From positions 1 to 8,341 of the forward strand of contig DATLEX010000242.1 of NCBI GenBank assembly GCA_035525045.1: a DNA stretch of 8,341 nucleotides. Reading direction: 5' to 3'. The position numbers and the translations under genes were made by a program. How positions within the stretch are numbered: the first letter of the stretch is position 1; each line of letters starts with the position of its first letter. Positions 1 through 5,305 of the stretch are shown here, one piece after another. Origin of the DNA: DATLEX01 sp035525045 (GTDB lineage: Bacteria > Acidobacteriota > Thermoanaerobaculia > Gp7-AA8). The notes under the pieces were generated by a model that did not search any database, had not been told where the DNA came from, and was given only the letters and a program-made list of their open reading frames with translations.

Positions 1-3
1 GAG

Positions 4-137
4 CCTTCTCCCCCGCCTCCGGCGGGGGAGAAGGTGGTCCTGAGCGGAGCGAAGGACCGGATGAGGGGGCGCGACCGCGAGACGGAGTGCCCTCACCCGG
101 CGCGTCGCGCCACCCTCTCCCGCAAGCGGGAGAGGGT
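4..137. repeat. Multi-hairpin intergenic palindromic repeat (REP/MITE-like)
   Basis: The stretch is built almost entirely of self-complementary segments. Positions 4-17 and 21-34 form a perfect 14-bp stem with a 3-nt loop. Positions 36-41 pair with 53-58, 62-67 (TGAGGG) with 90-95 (CCCTCA), and 99-104 with 106-111 in a compact GC hairpin. Positions 112-123 pair with 126-137 in a 12-bp stem around AA. The outer hairpins carry related arms (CCTTCTCCC and CCCTCTCCC). Elements of this look, with GGGAGAGGG arms and an internal GGATGAGGG / CCCTCACCC pair, are widespread dispersed repeats in high-GC bacterial genomes. It contains no open frame and lies just beyond the stop codon of the zinc-ribbon gene, so it may also act as a transcription terminator or mRNA 3' stabiliser. 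The left edge may extend beyond the window. Confidence 0.75.
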
Positions 138-156
138 CGGAATCACAGGGCTGGCC

Positions 157-462
157 TTACGCCGGCTCCTCGTCCGGCTCCGCGGCCGGCTGGCGCGCGC
201 GGCGCGTCAGCGTGTCGTCCTCGCTGCTGATCATCTGACGCCACCGCTGCGCCTTTATCCGCTCGAAGATCCCTCCGGCGTGCCCCGCCGGAATCCAACT
301 GTTCCCGCCGCATTTCGGGCAGCGGCCGCGAAAGGCGATGTTCTTCCCGCAGTCGGGGCAGATGATGACGAGCGAGTGCGAGAGCTCGAACTTCTGCTCC
401 CCCTCCGCGTCCAGACTGTTCAGGAAGGAGGCGAGGCTGGTGAAGGTATCTTCGAGGGACAT
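157..462 (-). CDS. Small zinc-ribbon protein downstream of RNase G
   Basis: A 101-residue protein. A central zinc ribbon has two knuckles, CPDC (C35, C38) and CPKC (C48, C51), nine residues apart, a spacing suited to one structural Zn. The N-terminal 30 residues look helical and the last 20 are charged and probably disordered (ends AAEPDEEPA). The ATG at 462 is preceded by GGAG about 6 nt upstream. The gene starts 49 nt after the ribonuclease stop on the same strand, so co-transcription is likely. I do not recognise a named family. A rubredoxin-like or RNA-binding ribbon that helps RNA or protein contacts is possible, but partnership with the ribonuclease is inferred from position only. It is followed by the palindromic repeat at 4-137. 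Confidence 0.8.
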   Translation of the reverse strand: MSLEDTFTSLASFLNSLDAEGEQKFELSHSLVIICPDCGKNIAFRGRCPKCGGNSWIPAGHAGGIFERIKAQRWRQMISSEDDTLTRRARQPAAEPDEEPA

Positions 463-511
463 GCTGCTCCGGCGGCAGGGTGCATACGGCCTGCCAGCAG
501 GGGAGGACCGC

Positions 512-2005
512 TCAGATTCTCATCACATCGAACTGCTCATGGTGCAGCGTCTCGTCGGGCTTGAACACCAGGTGGATCCCGAGCGTCAGCTCCACCTCCT
601 CGAAGATCGGGTCGCCGGCCGAGAGCGCGCCGTAGACGAGCGGGTTGACGCGCACGATCACGTCCTGCCCCTCGTGGAAGTCGCGCGCCTTCATCAGCTC
701 CCGCCAGATCTCCAGCGCCACGGTCGTGTTCGACTTGATCCGCCCGCTCCCGGCGCAGTAGGGGCAGGCCTGCGTCAGCGAGCGCTCCAGGCTCTGCCGG
801 ACGCGCTTGCGCGTCATCTCGATCAGGCCGAACTCGGAGATCTGCAGGATCTTGGTCCTGGAGCGGTCCTTCCGGATCTCGTTCTCCAGCGCCTGAAAGA
901 GCTGCTCGCGGTTCGCCGGCTCCTCCATGTCGATGAAGTCGAGGACGATGATCCCCCCCAGGTCGCGCAGGCGGATCTGCCGGACGATCTCCTTCGCCGC
1001 CTCGAGGTTGGTCCGGAACACGGTCTCCTCGAGGTTCTTCTTCCCGACGTACTTCCCGGTGTTGACGTCGATGGCCACCAGGGCCTCGGTCTGGTTGATG
1101 ACGATGTAGCCGCCCGACTTGAGCCAGACCTTCGACTTGAGCGCCTTGGCGATCTCCGGCTCGATCCCGAACTCGTCGAAGATCGGCTCGTCGCGCCGGT
1201 AGAGCCGGACCCGCGGCACGAGCTGCGGCTGGATCTGGTCGAGGAACTCCACGATGCGCTGGTACTCGTCGACCGAGTCGACCCAGACGCTCTTGAACTC
1301 CGCGGAGAGGACGTCGCGGATGGTGCGCAGGATCAGGTCGAGGTCGTGGTGGACGGCCGCCGGCGCGGAGGCCTTCTCGGCGCGACGGCGGATCTGCGCC
1401 CACAGATCGGTCAGGTAGCGGAGGTCCGCGCGGAACTCCTCCTCGTCGCGCTCCTCGCCCGCGGTGCGGACGATGAAGCCCCCCTGGCCCTGCGGCCGGA
1501 TGCGGTCGAGCATCTCCTTGAGGCGCGTCCGCTCCTGCTCCTCCTCGATGCGGCGGGAGACACCGACGTGATTCACCGTCGGCATGTAGACGAGGAAGCG
1601 GCCCGGGAGGGTGATGTGCGTGGTGATCCGGGCGCCCTTGCCGGCGATGGTGTCCTTGGAGACCTGGACCAGGATCTCCTGCCCCTCGCGGAGAAGGTCG
1701 GAGATCGACGTCTCCGCCCGGTGGGGGACTTCGTCGAGCGCAAGCTCGTCGGGGGTCTCGTTCTCGAGCTCCTCCCACTCCTCGATCACGTCGGAGACGT
1801 ACAGGAAGGCGTCGCGATCGAGACCGAGGTTGACGAAGGCCGACTGCATCCCGGGCAGGACCTTCGTCACCCGTCCCTTGTAGATGTTCCCGACGATGGT
1901 GCGGTGGGCGGTGCGCTCGACCCACAGCTCGACGACCTGCCCCTCGTCGAGAACGGCGATGCGCGACTCGTGCCGGGTGGCGTTGATGACGATCTCGCGG
2001 GACAT
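512..2005 (-). CDS. rng: Ribonuclease G/E family endoribonuclease
   Basis: A 497-residue single-strand-specific endoribonuclease of the RNase E/G family, which processes rRNA precursors and starts mRNA decay in the cytoplasm. The length matches RNase G; the long disordered scaffold tail of RNase E is absent. The S1 RNA-binding domain covers roughly residues 37-128 (NIYKGRVTKVLPGMQSAFVN). The catalytic DNase I-like part has both metal-binding aspartates: D313 in AIDVNTG and D356 in VLDFIDM, matching D303 and D346 of E. coli RNase E. The Zn-link CPYCAGSG (C414, C417) that joins subunits is also present. I chose the ATG at 2005 (MSREIVINAT), where family similarity begins; upstream residues in the open frame look non-coding. 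An in-frame ATG at 2029 is an alternative. There is no Shine-Dalgarno, but TACACT lies 8 nt upstream (leaderless candidate). It heads a probable two-gene unit with the zinc-ribbon gene. Confidence 0.96.
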   Translation of the reverse strand: MSREIVINATRHESRIAVLDEGQVVELWVERTAHRTIVGNIYKGRVTKVLPGMQSAFVNLGLDRDAFLYVSDVIEEWEELENETPDELALDEVPHRAETSISDLLREGQEILVQVSKDTIAGKGARITTHITLPGRFLVYMPTVNHVGVSRRIEEEQERTRLKEMLDRIRPQGQGGFIVRTAGEERDEEEFRADLRYLTDLWAQIRRRAEKASAPAAVHHDLDLILRTIRDVLSAEFKSVWVDSVDEYQRIVEFLDQIQPQLVPRVRLYRRDEPIFDEFGIEPEIAKALKSKVWLKSGGYIVINQTEALVAIDVNTGKYVGKKNLEETVFRTNLEAAKEIVRQIRLRDLGGIIVLDFIDMEEPANREQLFQALENEIRKDRSRTKILQISEFGLIEMTRKRVRQSLERSLTQACPYCAGSGRIKSNTTVALEIWRELMKARDFHEGQDVIVRVNPLVYGALSAGDPIFEEVELTLGIHLVFKPDETLHHEQFDVMRI

Positions 2006-2013
2006 CGGCGCGC

Positions 2014-2019
2014 AGTGTA
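2014..2019 (-). promoter_or_regulatory. Candidate -10 box of a leaderless rng promoter
   Basis: Read on the minus strand, TACACT ends 8 nt before the rng ATG and no purine-rich Shine-Dalgarno lies between. This spacing would put the transcription start at or very near the start codon. No convincing -35 hexamer is visible 16-19 nt upstream, so the call rests on the -10 box and its spacing. Confidence 0.4.
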
Positions 2020-2120
2020 CTCGCGTCATCCCTGGTCCGCGAAGACGGCGAGGAATCTCCTCCCCGGCTGGCTGACAGGCTTCCTCGAACCGGTGCAAGG
2101 TACACTTTTCGGGTGAACTG

Positions 2121-2672
2121 ATGACCCGGTACGTCGCGCTGTTGCGCGGGATCAACGTCGGCGGCAAGAACCTGATCAGGATGGCCGATCTGAAGGCCTG
2201 CTTCGAAGGCCAGGGCTTCCGCGACGTAGCAACCTACATCCAGAGCGGCAACGTTCTCTTCAAGTCGAACGAGCCGGGACGCACCAGGCTGACTCCTCGG
2301 ATCGAGGAGGTACTGGCCGCGACGTTCAACTACCGGGCAAGCGTGGTGCTGCGCTCCCAAGAGCAGATGCGGACCATCGTCGAGGGGGCGCCGGAAGGCT
2401 TCGGCCTGCATCCGGCCAGGCACCTGTACGATGTCATTTTCCTGAAGGAGCCGCTCACGGCGTCGACGGCCATCGAGAGCGTGCTCACCAGGGCGGGCGT
2501 GGACGAGGCGCACGCCGGCGCCGGCGTGCTTTACTTCTCGAGACTCATCAGCAAGGCGCCCCAGAGCCAGCTCGGCAGGCTCACCTCCCTGCCGATCTAC
2601 CAGAACATGACCATCCGCAACTGGAACACGACGACGAAGCTGCTGCGGATGATGGAAACGCCCGCGGCGTGA
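2121..2672 (+). CDS. DUF1697 family protein
   Basis: A 183-residue cytosolic protein of full family length. Hallmarks of DUF1697 are visible in order: ALLRGINVGG (6-15), TYIQSGNVLF (38-47), a central region with LYDVIFLKEP (102-111), and the C-terminal MTIRNWNTTTKL (163-174). The family is common in bacteria as a stand-alone gene and has no established biochemical role, so none is assigned. The ATG at 2121 is preceded by GGGTGA, a weak Shine-Dalgarno, with TACACT at 2101-2106 as a possible -10 box; no good -35 is visible. It is divergent from rng across a 115-nt intergenic stretch and lies 43 nt before the DNPH1-like gene, which could be co-transcribed but has its own -10-like hexamer. Confidence 0.93.
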   Translation: MTRYVALLRGINVGGKNLIRMADLKACFEGQGFRDVATYIQSGNVLFKSNEPGRTRLTPRIEEVLAATFNYRASVVLRSQEQMRTIVEGAPEGFGLHPARHLYDVIFLKEPLTASTAIESVLTRAGVDEAHAGAGVLYFSRLISKAPQSQLGRLTSLPIYQNMTIRNWNTTTKLLRMMETPAA

Positions 2673-2702
2673 GCGCGAGTACCCGTGTCCCCTCCTGGCC
2701 GC

Positions 2703-2708
2703 TAGACT
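2703..2708 (+). promoter_or_regulatory. Candidate -10 box of a leaderless promoter
   Basis: TAGACT ends 7 nt before the ATG at 2716, and the sequence between has no Shine-Dalgarno. That spacing would place the transcription start on the A of the ATG. No good -35 match is seen. Together with rng it is the second start in the window with this arrangement. Confidence 0.4.
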
Positions 2709-2715
2709 GTCGCCC

Positions 2716-3153
2716 ATGGCGCGAACGATCTACTTCTCCGGCTCGATCAGCGGCGGGCGCGAGGACCTGGCCATGTACCGGCGCATCGTCGGGCGCCTCG
2801 AGCGCGACGGCCATCGGGTCCAGGCCGGGACGGTGACCAGCGCCGCGGTGCACGATGGGGGAGAGAACCTCCCGGCGGCGGAGATCTTCGCCCGCGACCT
2901 CCGCTGGATGGCGGAAGTGGCGGCGGCGGGAGGCGTCCTGGTGGCGGAGGTTTCCCGGCCGTCGACCGGCGTGGGATACGAGGTCGCCGCGGCGCGGTAC
3001 CGCTTCGGGATGGCGGTGATCTGCCTCTGGCGGCCGGCCTTCACGCGGCGATGCAGCGGGATGGTGGCCGGCGATCCGGGGCTCCGTCTGATCGAGTACG
3101 CCGACGATTCGGTCGAGCAGATGCTGGCCGATCTGGAGCTTGCCCTGAGGTGA
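2716..3153 (+). CDS. DNPH1/Rcl-like 2'-deoxynucleoside 5'-phosphate N-hydrolase
   Basis: A 145-residue protein of the nucleoside 2-deoxyribosyltransferase superfamily, closest in pattern to DNPH1 (Rcl), which cleaves the N-glycosidic bond of 2'-deoxynucleoside 5'-monophosphates. The N-terminus reads IYFSGSISGGRED (5-17), the phosphate/sugar-binding segment including Y6. The middle has ARDLRWM with D61, and AEVSRPSTGVGYE (77-89) carries S83 and the expected nucleophile E89. CSGM (113-116) lies where DNPH1 has its phosphate-contacting Ser. All key positions therefore appear intact. The length fits the family, and there is no signal peptide, so it should act in the cytoplasm, plausibly in removing unwanted or modified deoxynucleotides. 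The substrate cannot be told from sequence: CMP hydrolases of the MilB type and deoxyribosyltransferases share this fold. The ATG at 2716 is the natural start; no Shine-Dalgarno is present. Confidence 0.88.
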   Translation: MARTIYFSGSISGGREDLAMYRRIVGRLERDGHRVQAGTVTSAAVHDGGENLPAAEIFARDLRWMAEVAAAGGVLVAEVSRPSTGVGYEVAAARYRFGMAVICLWRPAFTRRCSGMVAGDPGLRLIEYADDSVEQMLADLELALR

Positions 3154-3193
3154 ATAAACGGGCCACGGGGGCGGTTTGGAGCCGATGCCTGCC

Positions 3194-3222
3194 TTGACGG
3201 CGCCGCGGTGCTTTGCTAATTT
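3194..3222 (+). promoter_or_regulatory. Sigma70-type promoter of tRNA-Asn
   Basis: TTGACG (3194-3199) and TAATTT (3217-3222) are separated by exactly 17 nt, close to the housekeeping consensus. Transcription would begin near 3229, leaving a leader of about 20 nt before the mature tRNA 5' end at 3249, to be removed by RNase P. This is one of the two clearest promoters in the window. Confidence 0.8.
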
Positions 3223-3248
3223 CCGGCGCCCTTCGCTGGCCTCAGTGT

Positions 3249-3324
3249 TCCGGCATAGCTCAGTTGGTAGAGCAGCGGACTGTTAATCCGCGGGTCGTAG
3301 GTTCGAGTCCTACTGCCGGAGCCA
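3249..3324 (+). tRNA. tRNA-Asn (GTT)
   Basis: A complete cloverleaf. The acceptor stem TCCGGCA (3249-3255) pairs with TGCCGGA (3314-3320). The D arm is GCTC/GAGC around AGTTGGTA. The anticodon stem GCGGA/TCCGC encloses the loop CTGTTAA, with anticodon GTT at 3282-3284, specifying asparagine. The T arm is GTAGG/CCTAC around TTCGAGT. The discriminator base is G3321 and CCA (3322-3324) is encoded. The following 150 nt up to the next gene hold no convincing gene or T-tract terminator. Confidence 0.97.
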
Positions 3325-3474
3325 TTCCTTCGAGGGGTCGCGTTGGCGCGTCGCTTACCGTTCGACGGATCAACGGCCTTCACCCCGTTCCTCCTCTCGC
3401 GCCAGGCTCACGGCCCAGACCGGCAGCACGCAACGTCGCTTCATCGTGACGACGTCCGCGCGCCGAGCAGCGTC

Positions 3475-3864
3475 TCATTCAGTCTCTCTCCGTCCACCAG
3501 ACCGTAGTGCGACTGCCGCCGCTACGACCATGCCGATCCCGAAAACCATATCGGATGTGATGCCTGCGTAATGGGCGGGCATGCGGACCGGTGCCGGTCC
3601 CAGAACCTCGAAGAATACGATGAGCGGGAACGCCGCCACGGAGAGCCCCAGGACCACGGCGCCGAGATACCCTGCCCGTATGTCTTGGTAGACGAGATAG
3701 AGCATGACCAATGACCAGCTCATGTTCACCACCGGCAGGGGCAGCGCGGTGACGGGTGGCGCCATCGACACCTGAAGGGCAGTCGCCAGGGCCAGGCCGA
3801 AGGAGAGCGCGGCGGAACCGACGAGCGTCGCGCGGAGGGCGGTCTTTGCATCGAGACGTTGCAT
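3475..3864 (-). CDS. Small four-helix integral membrane protein, function unknown
   Basis: A 129-residue hydrophobic protein with four predicted membrane spans near residues 12-33, 42-59, 66-88 and 104-120. A short charged motif, VYQDIRAGY (58-66), lies between spans 2 and 3, and the tail is basic-acidic (SGGRRETE). I do not recognise the family. The start was set at the ATG at 3864 because AAGGAG lies 6-7 nt upstream; an open frame continues to 3963, but the added residues are Cys/Arg-rich and not protein-like, and another ATG at 3870 abuts the Shine-Dalgarno. It is 213 nt downstream of the FAIM-like gene on the same strand, so it may be independently transcribed. It converges on the tRNA. 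Confidence 0.72.
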   Translation of the reverse strand: MQRLDAKTALRATLVGSAALSFGLALATALQVSMAPPVTALPLPVVNMSWSLVMLYLVYQDIRAGYLGAVVLGLSVAAFPLIVFFEVLGPAPVRMPAHYAGITSDMVFGIGMVVAAAVALRSGGRRETE

Positions 3865-4077
3865 GAGCATCTCCTTATGTTCCGGATGTTCCGGCCGGTA
3901 GCGGTCGCACGCTCTCCGGGAGCACGCACACACTCCGAGGGAGCACCTGAGTACGTTCGGCACCGCACTCGTGTTCCATTACCTCGATCGAATGATCGAC
4001 GGCGCTGCGGAGCGTCACGTTCCCGGGGGAGAACGGCGGGTCCTCGCCATGTGCCGTGAATCAACGAGACGACGCGA
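3865..4077. other. Intergenic region with a 9-bp tandem duplication and a short palindrome
   Basis: This spacer between two minus-strand genes has no supported gene. It holds a perfect tandem duplication, ATGTTCCGG twice (3877-3885 and 3886-3894), directly before the Shine-Dalgarno of the four-helix protein, and a 6-bp inverted repeat, TCGATC (3984-3989) / GATCGA (3994-3999), with a 4-nt loop. Either could belong to a leader or operator. No convincing -35/-10 pair and no T-tract terminator for the upstream gene is visible. Confidence 0.5.
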
Positions 4078-5220
4078 TCACCTCGCGCACTCCTCCGCCA
4101 GCGTGAATCCCTGGCGGATGGCGAGGCTCTTCGCGATCGCGTACGCCCCTTCCGGACGCGCAGCGCAGTCGGCCGGATAAAACTTCTTCGTCCTGTTGTA
4201 CGCGTAGACCCGCTCCACCGGTGTGGTCATTTCCACGAGCGGACGCCGCTGCGGAGGGGGTGGTGCCGTCGAGGGTTTTGCCTCCGTCGCCGGAGCGGCC
4301 GCGGCCGGCGCGGGGGCGTAGACGGATGCCAGGGTCGTCGGCCGCTCCTCGGGGGGCTCAATCTCGAACGATTCGAGGAACTTCTGCAGGTCCCACGAGA
4401 TGGGGTCCCGTTCCGCGGCCAGCGTCCAGGCGACGAAGATCCGATTGTTGCGCAAGGCCATGATTCCCCGCTGCCGGGCGTCGACTTCGAGCTTGTCTTC
4501 CCCCTCGCCGGCGCCCTTCGGAATGCGGGCCGTGAAGCTGACGGCCGGATTGCGGGCCAGCGAGATCTGCTCCTTGTTCACGACGGTCGCGCTGATCGCC
4601 GTCATCCACCCCTGGAGAAAGTCGTCGATGATCGCGGGCGCGTTCTGCTCGGTGATCACCATTCGCGCGTCGACGTACTCCACGGTGTAGATGTGGTTCT
4701 TGTGGCGGGACTGCAGTGACACGATCTTCCAGAGGTCGCCGTTGATGTTCAGCGTCTGGGTCCGCTGGGTTGGATCACCCGCGAACAGGACCTTGAATGT
4801 CCCGTCAGCGCCGTCGTATGGCTTCCAGGGCACGCGCATGTACGAGAACCCATCGCGCCCGACGCGAAGGAGGCCCGTGACGATGGCCACCACGACAAAC
4901 CCGGCGATGTACAGCCCGATCTTCCTCCCGCCGCTCTCCGACGGTTCGGCCGTCTGCCTGCGCGAGCGCAGCTTCGAGGTCGTCGGGTTGAGAAAGACCT
5001 CCGGCGGCACGTCGAGCTCGAACTTGTCCTCCCCAACCCGTCGAACGACGTAACGCATGCTCCCGACCGGCACCTCGCGCTCGCCCTCCTCGTCCGACAT
5101 CGGCTTGGCCGCCATCCGCCCGTCGACGCGAATCATCGAGCGTCCCATCTGTGCATCCCGCTCGACGCTGATGGTATGGCGCGCACCGTCCACATCCACG
5201 GTCCACGTGGTTGCACTCAT
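4078..5220 (-). CDS. Single-span membrane protein with FAIM-like N-terminal domain
   Basis: A 380-residue protein of unknown function. Residues 1-75 are beta-rich with the pattern WTVDVDGARHTI (6-17) and GRSMIRVDGR (26-35). This recalls FAIM (Fas apoptotic inhibitory molecule) beta-sandwich repeats, which open with W-x-V-x-x-DG-x-x-H and continue with an I-x-V-DG strand; the match is by eye and needs a profile search. A basic linker (82-100) precedes one membrane span at about 101-119, placing the N-terminal domain in the cytoplasm. The rest, presumably extracytoplasmic, has a mixed alpha/beta domain (about 137-290), an Ala/Pro-rich linker (302-325), and a C-terminal segment with C352 and C378 that could form a disulfide. 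The ATG at 5220 has a strong AGGAGG Shine-Dalgarno and a good upstream promoter. It is divergent from the rhomboid protease. Confidence 0.85.
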   Translation of the reverse strand: MSATTWTVDVDGARHTISVERDAQMGRSMIRVDGRMAAKPMSDEEGEREVPVGSMRYVVRRVGEDKFELDVPPEVFLNPTTSKLRSRRQTAEPSESGGRKIGLYIAGFVVVAIVTGLLRVGRDGFSYMRVPWKPYDGADGTFKVLFAGDPTQRTQTLNINGDLWKIVSLQSRHKNHIYTVEYVDARMVITEQNAPAIIDDFLQGWMTAISATVVNKEQISLARNPAVSFTARIPKGAGEGEDKLEVDARQRGIMALRNNRIFVAWTLAAERDPISWDLQKFLESFEIEPPEERPTTLASVYAPAPAAAAPATEAKPSTAPPPPQRRPLVEMTTPVERVYAYNRTKKFYPADCAARPEGAYAIAKSLAIRQGFTLAEECAR

Positions 5221-5255
5221 GGCCGCCCTCCTGTGTTGTAATTGACCTGAGGCCT

Positions 5256-5284
5256 AAGATAGGCCTTGGATACCAGCCTGGCAA
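5256..5284 (-). promoter_or_regulatory. Sigma70-type promoter for the FAIM-like membrane protein
   Basis: Read on the minus strand, TTGCCA (5284-5279) and TATCTT (5261-5256) are separated by 17 nt, a good housekeeping promoter. The expected start near 5249 gives a short leader of about 29 nt containing AGGAGG before the ATG at 5220. The self-complementary hexamer AGGCCT occurs at both 5250-5255 and 5261-5266, straddling the -10 box with starts 11 nt apart, and could be an operator. Confidence 0.7.
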
Positions 5285-5305
5285 CCCATCTCCGGAACTT
5301 CAGCG

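Noticed and set aside
338..2116. Long plus-strand open frame (592 codons) opposite the ribonuclease gene
   Set aside because: Its translation is Leu/Asp/Val/Arg-rich low-complexity with no domain pattern, as expected of the antisense of a GC-rich gene; the minus-strand frame encodes an unmistakable RNase G.
537..2717. Minus-strand 726-codon open frame in another register across rng and DUF1697
   Set aside because: Arg/Pro/Gly-rich shadow that overlaps two well-supported genes and shows no motif.
3213..3449. Open frame giving IAQLVEQRTVNPRVVGSS across the tRNA
   Set aside because: This is the familiar spurious translation of a tRNA gene; the cloverleaf explains the sequence.
3325..3474. Possible terminator or small gene between the tRNA and the convergent membrane-protein gene
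   Set aside because: Only short GC-rich palindromes such as CGCGTTGGCGCG are present, with no T tract and no credible start with a ribosome site.
4018..4035. Hairpin CGTTC / GAACG downstream of the FAIM-like gene
   Set aside because: The stem is only 5 bp and no T run follows on the minus strand, so it is not supported as a terminator.
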